In this document: positions 26,929-37,928 of the stretch, piece after piece | How positions within the stretch are numbered: the stretch's first letter is position 1 | Layout of the letters: each line of letters opens with the position of its first letter | Assembly (NCBI GenBank): GCA_934364985.1 | Contig: CAKRMU010000002.1 | Span: 1 to 64,000, forward strand | From: an uncultured Porphyromonas sp. | GTDB lineage: Bacteria; Bacteroidota; Bacteroidia; Bacteroidales; Porphyromonadaceae | Reading direction: 5' to 3' | DNA length: 64,000 bases | Made by a program: the position numbers and the translations under genes | Notes under the pieces: generated by a model | Database searches by the model: none | What the model was told of the DNA's origin: nothing | What the model saw: the letters and a program-made list of their open reading frames with translations, nothing else

Positions 26929-28059
26929 ATGGAACTCAAGAATGTAGTCATCAGCGGGGGCGGAACGGGCGGTCACATCTTCCCGGCACTCGCTATTGCC
27001 AATGAGATAAAGCGTAGATACCCCGAGTGTACTATCCACTTCGTTGGGGCAAAAGGTAGGATGGAGGAGGAGAAAGTACCCGCAGCTGGTTACGATATCA
27101 TCCTGCTCCCCGTCGAGGGACTTAGTAGAGGTAAGAACCCTTTTAAGATGATAGTCACGCTATGGAAACTCCTGAAAAGCCAGAAGCAGATACGGCAAGA
27201 GCTCAAACGGATCAAGCCACAAATCGTCATTGGTGTGGGGGGATATGCCAGTGCCCCTACCCTTATCGAGGCAAACCGTTTACGGATACCCACCCTTGTC
27301 CAGGAGCAGAATTCGTACGCGGGGAAAACGAATAAACTTGTAGGGAAAAAGGCAGAAAGCGTCTGCGTAGCATATAGAGGGATGGAGACGTTTTTCCCTA
27401 AAGCCAAACGTTTATTGCTCACCGGCAATCCTGTACGTAAGCAACTGGCGGACACAGAAGCCCATACTCCGGAAGCTTATCAGCACTTTCAGCTCGACCC
27501 CAATAAGAAAACGCTCCTGGTTGTGGGCGGTAGTCTTGGGGCGAGAACCATCAATAGAAGTGTGGCAGAAGCCCTACCGAGCATCCTCGAGAGGCAGGAT
27601 GAAATGCAACTTTTGTGGCAATGTGGCAAGAGTTACATTGAGGACGCGACTAAATCTCTTCAAGGATTTGGGGGTGAGGGAAAGAATGTATTTGTCACAG
27701 ACTTTATCCGTAGGATGGATTATGCCTATGCCGTTGCCGACCTCGTGATATCTCGTGCCGGAGCAAGTAGTATTTCGGAGCTATGTATGCTTGGGAAGCC
27801 CTCTATTCTTGTCCCCAGTCCTAATGTCGCCGAGGATCATCAGACTAAAAACGCCCAAGCATTGGTGGATGACAATGCGGCTTTACTTATACCTGACGAT
27901 GATGCCCTTCATCACCTTCTCCCCACGGCTTTGGATATGCTCTATGATGATGTCCAGCTATCGTACCTTGGGCAGAATGCACTTAAGTTAGGGCTTCCTC
28001 ACGCTGACGAGACCATCGTTAATGAGATTGAGCGAATCGTAAAGGATAATAAACAATGA
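26929..28059 (+). CDS. murG: UDP-GlcNAc:lipid I N-acetylglucosaminyltransferase MurG
   Basis: Makes lipid II from lipid I on the inner face of the membrane. It has the N-terminal glycine loop SGGGTGGHIFPALAIA, the acceptor-side segment GVGGYASAPTLIEANRL, and the donor-binding region ISRAGASSISELCMLGKPSILVPSP followed by AEDHQTKNA. 376 aa is normal. Its stop overlaps the murC start by 4 nt (ATGA). Confidence 0.96.
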   Translation: MELKNVVISGGGTGGHIFPALAIANEIKRRYPECTIHFVGAKGRMEEEKVPAAGYDIILLPVEGLSRGKNPFKMIVTLWKLLKSQKQIRQELKRIKPQIVIGVGGYASAPTLIEANRLRIPTLVQEQNSYAGKTNKLVGKKAESVCVAYRGMETFFPKAKRLLLTGNPVRKQLADTEAHTPEAYQHFQLDPNKKTLLVVGGSLGARTINRSVAEALPSILERQDEMQLLWQCGKSYIEDATKSLQGFGGEGKNVFVTDFIRRMDYAYAVADLVISRAGASSISELCMLGKPSILVPSPNVAEDHQTKNAQALVDDNAALLIPDDDALHHLLPTALDMLYDDVQLSYLGQNALKLGLPHADETIVNEIERIVKDNKQ

Positions 28060-29429
28060 CAAATACCTACTTTTTCATAGGCATAGGGGGCATTGGGATG
28101 AGTGCCATCGCTCGCTACTTCCTTTTTCGGGGGGCAAAAGTGGGTGGCTATGACCGCATCCGATCGCGAGTATCAGTGGCTTTAGAGGAAGCCGGAGCCG
28201 ATATCATCTACGAGGATGACCCTGCACTCTTGGGGACTCCCTATCAGGCTCCTAATGATGTAAAGGTCATATATACACCTGCTATACATATGGATAACCA
28301 CCTCCGTAAATACTACACAGAGCATGGTTATCCACAGATAAAGCGGGCGGTTATCCTGGGTGAAATCACATGCCAATTGGAGGCTCTATGCGTAGCCGGC
28401 ACTCATGGCAAGACTACTACAAGTACCCTATTAGCCCATCTCCTTGAGCAGTCACACGTCGGTACGAATGCTTTTTTAGGGGGTATCTCGCAGAATACCG
28501 GGAGCAATCTTTATCTGCATAAAGAAAGCCCATACGTGGTTATTGAGGCCGACGAATACGACCGATCATTTCACCAGCTGACCCCTACACATGCCATCAT
28601 TACCTCCACACAACCCGATCATCTGGATATATATGGCACGCACGAAGAGTACCTGAAAGCTTTTCAGATATTTGCAGAAAAGACAAAACCGGGAGGCATT
28701 ATTATCCTCAACGAAGATGCCCAACTAGATCCACTGCCACCTCAATTAACGCTACTTCGCTATGGGGCAAGTAAGCAGTGCGACTATTGGTATAGTGGCA
28801 TCACGTATAGGGGTGATCGGCTCTTCTTTGATTGGCATTACCCCGGTGGGTGCTACCCACAAATGGAGATTGGCACACCCATAGAGATCAATATCCTCAA
28901 TGCCACTGCAGCACTCGCTCTTGCCCAGAGATTAGGGTGTAGCGAAGAGGAGTTAAGGAGCGGGCTATCGTCATTTCTCGGCAGTCGTCGTCGCTTCGAG
29001 CGCTGGCTCAATACCCCCACTCACCCCATTATGATTGACGACTATGCCCACCACCCTGACGAGATAAGGGCTTCACTTATGTCCATTCGTAAGCTCTACC
29101 CGGATAAGGTTATCGCCGTTGTCTTTCAGCCTCATCTTTACAGCCGCACAGCCGATTTTATGCCCCAATTTGCCGATGCTCTCTCGGTCGTTGATGACGT
29201 CATCCTTATCCCCATATATCCTGCTCGCGAAGAACCTATTGAGGGGGTCACTTCGGACGCATTAGCCCATCTCATCACAGCACCCTTAAAAGCCTCCGTA
29301 ACCAAAGAGGATTTAATCGACGAGCTATCACGGCACCACTTTGATGTCCTTGTGATGATGGGGGCTGGCGACATTGAGTACCTTCTCCCCCAAGTAAGAG
29401 ATTACCTTAATACCATTACTATCGGATGA
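28056..29429 (+). CDS. murC: UDP-N-acetylmuramate-L-alanine ligase MurC
   Basis: Adds L-alanine to UDP-MurNAc. An N-terminal Rossmann loop (FIGIGGIGMSAIARYF) precedes the Mur ligase P-loop AGTHGKTTTSTLLAHL, the DEYDRSFHQL segment, and the C-terminal IDDYAHHPDEIRASL. 457 aa is the usual length. It overlaps murG and ftsQ by 4 nt each (ATGA), showing tight translational coupling. Confidence 0.96.
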   Translation: MTNTYFFIGIGGIGMSAIARYFLFRGAKVGGYDRIRSRVSVALEEAGADIIYEDDPALLGTPYQAPNDVKVIYTPAIHMDNHLRKYYTEHGYPQIKRAVILGEITCQLEALCVAGTHGKTTTSTLLAHLLEQSHVGTNAFLGGISQNTGSNLYLHKESPYVVIEADEYDRSFHQLTPTHAIITSTQPDHLDIYGTHEEYLKAFQIFAEKTKPGGIIILNEDAQLDPLPPQLTLLRYGASKQCDYWYSGITYRGDRLFFDWHYPGGCYPQMEIGTPIEINILNATAALALAQRLGCSEEELRSGLSSFLGSRRRFERWLNTPTHPIMIDDYAHHPDEIRASLMSIRKLYPDKVIAVVFQPHLYSRTADFMPQFADALSVVDDVILIPIYPAREEPIEGVTSDALAHLITAPLKASVTKEDLIDELSRHHFDVLVMMGAGDIEYLLPQVRDYLNTITIG

Positions 29430-30175
29430 AACGGAAACTCCTCAATATCCTCCTTTGGTTGCTCGCCATTGGCGTTTTCGGCACCTTAATATTTGCCTTC
29501 GTCTCATTGCAAGGGCAGACGCGGTATGCTGTGCAACCCAATCTGACGAGAATCGAGATAAGAGGAGTACAAGAGGGTGACTTTCTTAAGAAAGAAGACA
29601 TCATAAAGGTCCTTCCCATTGACTTCAGAGACACGCTCCTTCACCCCATTATACTCACGAATATAGAGGAAGATATCCAGAGACAATTGCCCTATGTCAA
29701 GCGAGCAAATGCCTATGTCTCACCCACTAATCACCAGATGACCATCCACATAGATAGCCGAAAGCCTATCCTTAGATACTTCACACCTATGGGTGCGTAC
29801 TACCTTGATGATGAGGGTATCCCTATGCAAACAAAAGCAGGGGTATCGATATATGTCCCGGCTGTCACCACCACTCAAGCCGACTCAGTCACTATCAAGG
29901 AGACCCTATACCCCCTCGCACAATTTCTTGACGAGCACAAAGAGTGGCAGACTTTTTTCAGCCTCATTGAGATCAAAAATAGCAATTGCATACACTTCTA
30001 TCCCCGAGTAGGCGATTATATATTTGAGGTGAAAGGCGTAAATAATCTCGCTAAAGAACTTCCGAAGATAGGGATATTCTACAATAAAATTGTCCCCAAA
30101 GTGGGTGCCAATAAATACCAATTAATCAAGCTCTCCTATTCGGGGCAAATCGTCTGCAAAGAGCGACATCAGTAA
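29426..30175 (+). CDS. ftsQ: cell division protein FtsQ
   Basis: Bitopic divisome scaffold. 249 aa with one N-terminal membrane helix (LLWLLAIGVFGTLIFAFVSL), then a POTRA-like segment (IEIRGVQEGDFLKKEDIIKVLP) and an FtsQ/DivIB beta domain (about 95-235, VKRANAYVSPTNHQMTIHI). Identification rests on the murC neighbourhood as well as topology, since FtsQ is poorly conserved. It is last in its operon: ftsA and ftsZ, which usually follow, are missing and the next gene is convergent. Confidence 0.85.
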   Translation: MKRKLLNILLWLLAIGVFGTLIFAFVSLQGQTRYAVQPNLTRIEIRGVQEGDFLKKEDIIKVLPIDFRDTLLHPIILTNIEEDIQRQLPYVKRANAYVSPTNHQMTIHIDSRKPILRYFTPMGAYYLDDEGIPMQTKAGVSIYVPAVTTTQADSVTIKETLYPLAQFLDEHKEWQTFFSLIEIKNSNCIHFYPRVGDYIFEVKGVNNLAKELPKIGIFYNKIVPKVGANKYQLIKLSYSGQIVCKERHQ

Positions 30176-30194
30176 ACGGCTTCTACTCATTAGA

Positions 30195-30289
30195 AAATTG
30201 GATATAGGGTATTCGCTACGACGGATACCCTATATTAGCTCTGACAAATACCTACTATTCGTCAGAGCGTATTCCGTATATCCATTTTT
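30195..30289. repeat. 23-nt palindromic array, copy 6 (3 units)
   Basis: The opening TTGGATATAGGG is followed by units at 30210, 30233 and 30256 and a closing TATCCATTTTT. Here the TAGGG linker is at the left, so the array reads in the opposite direction from most copies. It lies in a convergent gap, ftsQ/nadE. Confidence 0.88.
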
Positions 30290-30385
30290 CTGTATGCGAC
30301 TAAATGGTTTACAAAGGGGTCAATGAGGGAAGTCCACTTGTCGCATTACTCACTGAGTCACAGCGTAGAGTAACGAAAAGAGATA

Positions 30386-30424
30386 GGGCTTCAAATGCCA
30401 CATTTGACGTAGCATTTGAAGCCC
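30386..30424. terminator. terminator between ftsQ and nadE
   Basis: A perfect 13-bp stem, GGGCTTCAAATGC with GCATTTGAAGCCC, 13-nt loop. T-rich on both sides (TTAATT rightward, TATCTCTTTTC leftward), so probably bidirectional, with the better tail for nadE. Confidence 0.85.
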
Positions 30425-30451
30425 TTAATTATCACATAAAAGAGTGCCTGT

Positions 30452-32374
30452 TTAGAAGCTATCAATAGCATCTAACCACATCTTAGAGGAAGCATCACTC
30501 GGCATTCTCCACGTGCCTCTCGGCGAAAGTGAAACGACCCCTACCTTGCACCCATCGGGAAGGAAGTTACGCTTATATTGCTGGGAGAAGAAGCGTTTAG
30601 CAAAAATCTTCATCCACTCTTTTAGTTGCTCCTTAGTGTATACCCCCTCAAAGGCTTTACGAGCCAAGTAGAATATCTTTTGGGGAGCATAAGCATTCTG
30701 AAGCATATGGTAGATAAAGAAATCGTGTACTTCGTATGGTCCAATAGCATCTTCGGTACGTTGGTCGAGGTGACCATCGCCCTTAAGCTCAGGGCTTACC
30801 GGCGTTTCCACCACGTCATAAAGGATTTTGGAAAATGACTCTCCATAAAGGTTCGTCTCGGCAAAATGGCGGATCATCATCCTAATGGAGGTCTTAGGGA
30901 TAGAGCCATTAACGCTGTACATACTGGCATGATCGCCATTAAAAGTACACCACCCTAATACTAACTCACTGAGGTCACCTGTGCCGATGACAAAGGCTCC
31001 CTCCTTATTCGCAATGTCCATTAAGACTTGCGTCCTTTCTCGAGCCTGAGCATTCTCGTATGTGGTATCCTGAGTAGCCCCATCGTGACCTATGTCTTTA
31101 AGATGTAGGAGCGTGGCTTCGGAAATAGATATCTCCCTCGCGTCGATCCCCAAAAGCGTCATCATTGCTTTAGAGTTATCATATGTGCGTTCGCTCGTAC
31201 CGAGACCCGGCATTGTGACCCCAATGATATCCTTCCTTTCACGCCCTAACATATCCATAGTACGAGCGGCGACAATCAGAGCAAGCGTACTATCAAGCCC
31301 ACCACTTACACCAATAACCACTTTTGACTTACCTAAGTAATTGAGACGCTGTGCCAAACCTACCATCTGTATTTGGCACATCTCCTCACATCGCTCGGCA
31401 AGGTTCTCGGTGCTTGGCATAAAAGGATTTCGCTCCACAGGGCGAGTCATCTCAAAACTCTTATCAGCTTCTTTAAGTTTGAATGGCACGACAATCAACT
31501 TGTCACCGGCATACACAGACGCTGCGGTGCGGAATGAACTATTAATGAGTCGCTCAGTGCGTATCCGCTCCACGTCAATATCGCTGATAAGAAGTTTCTC
31601 CTCAAGCTTGAAGCGCTCCATCTCAGCAACCAAATTACCACTCTCTGCAATAAAAGCTTTACCTGTATATACGAGGTCAGTCGAACTCTCACCGAAACCA
31701 CACGAACAGTAGACATATCCCGTGATGGCTTGGCTGGAAAGGGAAGTGATAAGCGACTTAATGTATTTGTTTTTGCCTGCATTCTCATTACTCGCCGAGA
31801 GATTAAAGATGAGGTGTGCTCCATTAAGAGCCATACGGGTACCGGGGGTTACGGGCGTCCACATATCCTCACAAATCTCTACCCCGACACCTACTTCGCC
31901 ACACTTAAAGATAATATCGTGCCCTATAGGTACCTCATGATCCCCGATCTTTATCGTCGAGTAGGAGAGATCAAGTGAGCTATCAAACCACCGCTTCTCC
32001 ATAAATTCGCGATAGTTTGGCAGGTAAGTCTTAGGGATGGCTCCTAATATTTTACCTTCCTGAATAGCAACAGCAGCATTATATAATTTCTCCTCTGCAC
32101 GAAGAGGCATTCCCACAATAATGAGCATCTTAAGATCCTTTGTCCGCTCAGCAAGTAGGGACAAAGCCTCCTCCGCTTGCTCAAGAAGGTAGGGCTGAAG
32201 GAATAAGTCACCACACGTGTAACCCGTAATTGAGAGCTCCGGGAAGGTAAGCATCTCGACCTTTTGCTCTTCAGCACGACGAATAAGAGCCTCATGTCGC
32301 TCTATGTTGTAGTAGCAATCTGCCACCCGCACGTAGGGGACAGCCGCCGCCACTTTTACATATCCGTATCTCAT
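30452..32374 (-). CDS. nadE: glutamine-dependent NAD+ synthetase
   Basis: Final step of NAD synthesis, using ammonia from glutamine. The N-terminal nitrilase-type glutaminase (about 1-300) shows the triad: Glu in FPELSITGYTCGD, Lys in PKTYLPNYREF, Cys in GVEICEDMW. The C-terminal synthetase (about 335-640) has the PP-loop VIGVSGGLDSTLALIV and GTGDLSELVLGWCT. 640 aa is the usual two-domain length. It is the last gene of a five-gene leftward operon starting at the ABC-F gene, 33 nt after serB. Confidence 0.95.
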   Translation of the reverse strand: MRYGYVKVAAAVPYVRVADCYYNIERHEALIRRAEEQKVEMLTFPELSITGYTCGDLFLQPYLLEQAEEALSLLAERTKDLKMLIIVGMPLRAEEKLYNAAVAIQEGKILGAIPKTYLPNYREFMEKRWFDSSLDLSYSTIKIGDHEVPIGHDIIFKCGEVGVGVEICEDMWTPVTPGTRMALNGAHLIFNLSASNENAGKNKYIKSLITSLSSQAITGYVYCSCGFGESSTDLVYTGKAFIAESGNLVAEMERFKLEEKLLISDIDVERIRTERLINSSFRTAASVYAGDKLIVVPFKLKEADKSFEMTRPVERNPFMPSTENLAERCEEMCQIQMVGLAQRLNYLGKSKVVIGVSGGLDSTLALIVAARTMDMLGRERKDIIGVTMPGLGTSERTYDNSKAMMTLLGIDAREISISEATLLHLKDIGHDGATQDTTYENAQARERTQVLMDIANKEGAFVIGTGDLSELVLGWCTFNGDHASMYSVNGSIPKTSIRMMIRHFAETNLYGESFSKILYDVVETPVSPELKGDGHLDQRTEDAIGPYEVHDFFIYHMLQNAYAPQKIFYLARKAFEGVYTKEQLKEWMKIFAKRFFSQQYKRNFLPDGCKVGVVSLSPRGTWRMPSDASSKMWLDAIDSF

Positions 32375-32407
32375 TAGTTCATCTATTGAAATATTGTATA
32401 GTATAAA

Positions 32408-33175
32408 TTATTCAAACCAATCTATCAAACAAGTGATGGGCAACTGCCCTTTTGCATTTGCGTGATAGATAAAACTCTGCCCACTACTACTGAGCATGGG
32501 AATATCGTTGTAGCCATCCCCGATAGTAGTAACCTCAAGCATAGTACAATCTAAGTCCTGAGCCAAAGTCTCAACCACTTCGACTTTACGAGCCGGCGAC
32601 AAGGCACTCCCTACTATCTCGCCAGTAAAGTGGCCACTGCTGATGCCCCACTCAGAGCCGAAGACATACTGTATCCCCAATTGCTTAGCTACAGCATCCG
32701 CATACCCTTGCCACGCTCCCGTGACGATGGCTGACATCACTCCAAATTGATTATACAAGCACTCAACAAGCTCTTTTGCCCCTCGCGTAATAGTCACCTT
32801 TCGGACCTCCTCATTGAGCAACTCCACAGATATACCCTCATAAAGTTGCACCCTCTGCTGGTAGTTATCCTCCCAATCATCGGTGCCATTTATCGCCTCT
32901 ATGGTAAGCTTCTTTAACCATTGTCCATCCGGGATATGCGGTGCCATTCGTAGCATAAGCTCATCCATGACGAGGGTACCATCGAGATCGAAAACAGCTA
33001 ATCGGCTCCTCTGAGCGTCTGCATTTCGGTACCGAGCTACTTTGGGCTGCACCCTCAGCTCCGACATAATGCGATAGAAAATGTCCGATTGATGGGATGT
33101 AGCATCCTCCCCAACGGCTATTGTATGCGGTGTATATCCCTCCCCGAGGATCGTTATTTGCCCTTTTGTATTCAT
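32408..33175 (-). CDS. serB: phosphoserine phosphatase SerB (HAD family)
   Basis: Last step of serine synthesis. The HAD core has nucleophile motif AVFDLDGTLVMDEL, motif II VTGAWQGYADAV (Thr), motif III Lys in SPARKVEVV, and motif IV TIGDGYNDIPML. The start at 33175 overlaps the upstream stop (ATGA); the frame extends to 33226 but that adds residues unlike the family. The N-terminal part before the HAD core is only about 55 residues, shorter than a full ACT domain. 255 aa. Confidence 0.9.
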   Translation of the reverse strand: MNTKGQITILGEGYTPHTIAVGEDATSHQSDIFYRIMSELRVQPKVARYRNADAQRSRLAVFDLDGTLVMDELMLRMAPHIPDGQWLKKLTIEAINGTDDWEDNYQQRVQLYEGISVELLNEEVRKVTITRGAKELVECLYNQFGVMSAIVTGAWQGYADAVAKQLGIQYVFGSEWGISSGHFTGEIVGSALSPARKVEVVETLAQDLDCTMLEVTTIGDGYNDIPMLSSSGQSFIYHANAKGQLPITCLIDWFE

Positions 33176-33879
33176 CTTACTGTGATATGAAAACAAGCTT
33201 GTTGACGTTCGTGCTTGATGTAACACCTCCCATTGTCGTGAAATTCCTTCAGGACTATGGCAAGGAGATGCTTGAGCTCTTCTGGAGGAAGAGTGCGAGG
33301 ATCAGCCATATCGACTTTGTCAAATCGCTTCCAAGAAATATCGAATGTCGTGCCGTACATATGGGTACTATTTTCAGAGGCATTGCCATTTCCTCTCCGG
33401 AGCTTTTTCACATCCTCAGCTGTCCGAGTGACGCTCGTGACGATTGGTCGATACATAGGGAGGGTATCTTTTTGGAGGGCTTGGGTAAAATTTCGCCCTA
33501 TCTCCAGAAGGAGTCTCTGAGCATCCGGCACGAGATAAGGCACGGAATGCGTCAGCTCTTCGACCCTATAATAAGGGTTAGTAGATACCATAACGAGCTG
33601 CTTGTTGTGCATAATCTCCTCTCTCGTTTTTGTAGGACGGATGCCTTTCTTTTTAGCTATCGACAGCTGGATATCGTTGAGATCGTTAAAGTCTCTATTG
33701 AAACTCCCCACATAACGATAGCTATCTCGATGCTCAAGGACATTGACAGGATAAGGGTCTGAAATGGGACTTGGGTGCCAAAGAATCCAGCACAGAAGCA
33801 TTGCTAAAACGGCAACCAAAGGGAGGACAAACCTAAATAGGTAAGGCCGCCAATCGATATGTCCTCGCTCGTTACTCAT
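33172..33879 (-). CDS. DUF5715 family protein, M15/VanY-like peptidase fold
   Basis: 235 aa with one N-terminal membrane helix (FRFVLPLVAVLAMLLCWILW), so the rest is periplasmic. The C-terminal part has a His-x3-Gly-x3-Asp pattern (STHMYGTTFDISW) and a terminal CFHITVR. These are the zinc-ligand pattern of the Hedgehog/DD-peptidase (M15) superfamily, suggesting cleavage of peptidoglycan peptides; substrate not known. It sits between argC-like and serB genes and overlaps serB by 4 nt. Confidence 0.75.
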   Translation of the reverse strand: MSNERGHIDWRPYLFRFVLPLVAVLAMLLCWILWHPSPISDPYPVNVLEHRDSYRYVGSFNRDFNDLNDIQLSIAKKKGIRPTKTREEIMHNKQLVMVSTNPYYRVEELTHSVPYLVPDAQRLLLEIGRNFTQALQKDTLPMYRPIVTSVTRTAEDVKKLRRGNGNASENSTHMYGTTFDISWKRFDKVDMADPRTLPPEELKHLLAIVLKEFHDNGRCYIKHERQQACFHITVR

Positions 33880-33899
33880 CTCTCGTCACCTCGAAAGTG

Positions 33900-34877
33900 T
33901 CAGAATACTGAGGGCTTAATAGTCAAACCCGTCGTCTCTACAAGCCCCATCATGAGGTTCATAATATGGATAGCCGTACCTGCTGCTCCCCGCATTAGGT
34001 TGTCCATAGTACTCACTATGAGCAGTCGCTTTCCATGCTTGGAGAGATGAATATGTAGGTCATTGGTATTGGTAGTATCCCGCACATCGGGGTACTTATC
34101 TACAAGATGGACGAAAGAGTGATCCTCAAAGTAGCTCTCATACATATCCTTCAACTCCTCCACTTCGAGCGGACAATCTAAGTACTGAGCGGTATATACA
34201 CCACGATTAAAGTTGCCTCTCATCGGCAGTAATATGATCTCTGAGTCGAAGCTATTCTGTATCTCTTTGAGTGTCCGTTTCACCTCTGCCACATGATGAT
34301 GCTCAAGAGGACGGTACACGTGAAAGTTATCAAAAAGAAGCTCATATGAGATACCTGTTGCGGGCATTGGTCGGGCTAAAGATTCGGTCCTTCCGGCAAC
34401 AGCTGTCACGTGAATGTCGCTATTAAGGAGTAGGTGTTTGGCTAAAGGGATCAGAGGAGTCTCAATAGCACTGGCAAAGGCTCCGGGCACTGACGCTTTA
34501 GCAGCCTTGGTCAAAGCCCTACGATTTGCCTCTGGGAGACCATACACAAACCCTGTTTCTTCGATGGACGTATGCCTAAACTCTTGCGAAAAGTCTATGA
34601 CTTTGACAGTCTCCGGGATACTAAAAGTCTCGAGGAAAGTACGAGAGTCTGCACTCTGAAGGCATAAGAAAAGTACATCGAGACCGTCAAGCTCTAAGGT
34701 GTCGGTAAAGTATAGCGTCCGCATACTATTGAGATCATTAAAGAGCTCAGCCACACTCATTCCAGCTCTTTTTGGGGAATAGATCATCTCTAAATGCACA
34801 TCGGGGTGATTGATTAGTAGGTTATACAATTCGCCCACTGCATACCCTTCGCTGCCAACAATTCCTACTTTATACAT
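33900..34877 (-). CDS. ArgC-like protein lacking the catalytic cysteine
   Basis: Clearly homologous to N-acetyl-gamma-glutamyl-phosphate reductase over its full 325 aa. It has the Rossmann start GIVGSEGYAVGEL, DFSQEFRH, YGLPEANRR, the His-containing PLEHHHVAEVK, MRGNFNRGVYTA and the C-terminal MDNLMRGAAGTAIHIMNLMMGL. The active-site NPGC motif, which carries the Cys that forms the thioester, reads VPGA here: residue 133 is Ala (codon GCC at 34479-34481). The GSTGAG loop is also replaced (AGRTESLARP). The reading frame is intact, so a changed function is more likely than decay. No other arginine gene is in the window. Confidence 0.88.
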   Translation of the reverse strand: MYKVGIVGSEGYAVGELYNLLINHPDVHLEMIYSPKRAGMSVAELFNDLNSMRTLYFTDTLELDGLDVLFLCLQSADSRTFLETFSIPETVKVIDFSQEFRHTSIEETGFVYGLPEANRRALTKAAKASVPGAFASAIETPLIPLAKHLLLNSDIHVTAVAGRTESLARPMPATGISYELLFDNFHVYRPLEHHHVAEVKRTLKEIQNSFDSEIILLPMRGNFNRGVYTAQYLDCPLEVEELKDMYESYFEDHSFVHLVDKYPDVRDTTNTNDLHIHLSKHGKRLLIVSTMDNLMRGAAGTAIHIMNLMMGLVETTGLTIKPSVF

Positions 34878-34886
34878 AATCGATAC

Positions 34887-36536
<1,650 letters not shown>

Positions 36537-36552
36537 TTATGTATATTATGTG

Positions 36553-36560
36553 CAAAGATA
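36553..36560 (-). promoter_or_regulatory. -7 box TATCTTTG of ABC-F to nadE operon
   Basis: Consensus match 31 nt upstream of the ABC-F start. No -33 TTTG at the right distance. Confidence 0.5.
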
Positions 36561-36660
36561 CCCTTTTTAAGAATACAAAAGGGTGTTACAAGCCATCTCA
36601 CCTCGTAAAAAGCGAGACAATTGACACACGAAAAGCAAAATAAGCTCAAAAAAGTGCTAT

Positions 36661-37890
36661 CTACTCGTCTGTAGATTCGTCATACACCTCGTAGAGAAAG
36701 TCATTATAAGGGAATCGTGTAACGTGAATCTCACGCACCCTCTTGTATAATAACTCCTTAAGCTCTTCGACGCCCTGACCGGTCTTAGCGGACACAAAGA
36801 CGACATCCATCCCCTCCTGATGAGCCATCCAAGTCTGCTTTAGCTCTTCGAGAGACACATTAGCTCGCGTCTTAGGAGTGAGATCATCAGGATCCTTCTC
36901 CTCAAATGTAAAGGCATCAACTTTATTAAATACAAGTATCGAAGGCTTCTTCTCGTCACCAAGGATCTCGCTCAGCGTCTGATTAACGACCTTAATCTGC
37001 TCCTCAAAAGATGGGTGAGAAATATCCACTACATGCAGGAGTAGATCCGCCTCCTTGACTTCATCGAGTGTCGACTTAAAGGATTCTATCAACTCAGTAG
37101 GTAGCTTGCGGATAAAGCCCACAGTGTCAGATAGCAAAAAAGGAAGGTTGCCAATCACTACCTTACGTACCGTAGTATCAAGCGTGGCAAAAAGCTTATT
37201 CTCAGCAAAGACCTCGCTCTTAGCGAGGAGGTTCAAGAGGGTAGACTTTCCCACATTGGTGTAACCGACAAGAGCCACACGCACCATCTTGCCACGATTC
37301 TTCCGCTGTACCACCTTTTGTTTAGCAATCTTCTCCAGCTCTCCCTTGAGCTTGGCGATCCTGTCCAATACGATACGCCTATCCGTCTCAAGCTGCGTCT
37401 CACCAGGGCCACGCATCAAAGCACCGCCACCGCGTTGCCGGTCCAAGTGCCCCCAGAGCTTAGTCAGGCGAGGCAAAAGATAGTTATACTGAGCCAGCTC
37501 CACTTGAGTCTTAGCGTGAGCCGTTCGAGCCCTCGAAGCAAAGATATCAAGGATCAACGATGTACGATCAAGTATCCTCACCCCCAACTCCTTCTCGATA
37601 TTACGCATCTGATTAGGCGACAGCTCATCATCAAATATCACCATGCCAATCTCATCTCTCTCGATATGCTCCTTAATCTCCTTAAGTTTGCCACTACCCA
37701 CAAACGTGGCACCATTCGGGTGATCCAGCCTCTGCGTAAAGCTCTCTACCGCCTGTATCTGAGCAGTATGTGCCAAAAAAGCCAACTCTCGAAGGTATTC
37801 CTCCACCTCCTCATCGCTCACATCCGGGGTAATCAATCCCACGAGATACGCCCTGTCAGTAGCCGCATCCGTCTTGATAAAATCTCTCAT
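36661..37890 (-). CDS. hflX: GTPase HflX
   Basis: Ribosome-splitting GTPase. An N-terminal HflX domain (VESFTQRLDHPNGATFVGSGKL) leads to the conserved GGGALMRGPGETQLETDRR. The G domain has G1 GYTNVGKSTLLN, G3 DTVGFIRKLP, and G4 NKVD. 409 aa is typical. Monocistronic; the -7 box TATCTTTG lies at 37928 to 37921. Confidence 0.95.
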   Translation of the reverse strand: MRDFIKTDAATDRAYLVGLITPDVSDEEVEEYLRELAFLAHTAQIQAVESFTQRLDHPNGATFVGSGKLKEIKEHIERDEIGMVIFDDELSPNQMRNIEKELGVRILDRTSLILDIFASRARTAHAKTQVELAQYNYLLPRLTKLWGHLDRQRGGGALMRGPGETQLETDRRIVLDRIAKLKGELEKIAKQKVVQRKNRGKMVRVALVGYTNVGKSTLLNLLAKSEVFAENKLFATLDTTVRKVVIGNLPFLLSDTVGFIRKLPTELIESFKSTLDEVKEADLLLHVVDISHPSFEEQIKVVNQTLSEILGDEKKPSILVFNKVDAFTFEEKDPDDLTPKTRANVSLEELKQTWMAHQEGMDVVFVSAKTGQGVEELKELLYKRVREIHVTRFPYNDFLYEVYDESTDE

Positions 37891-37920
37891 CCAATACCAA
37901 TTAGTTCAAAATGCTTCATA

Positions 37921-37928
37921 CAAAGATA
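37921..37928 (-). promoter_or_regulatory. -7 box TATCTTTG of hflX
   Basis: Consensus match 30 nt before the hflX ATG. Confidence 0.5.
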
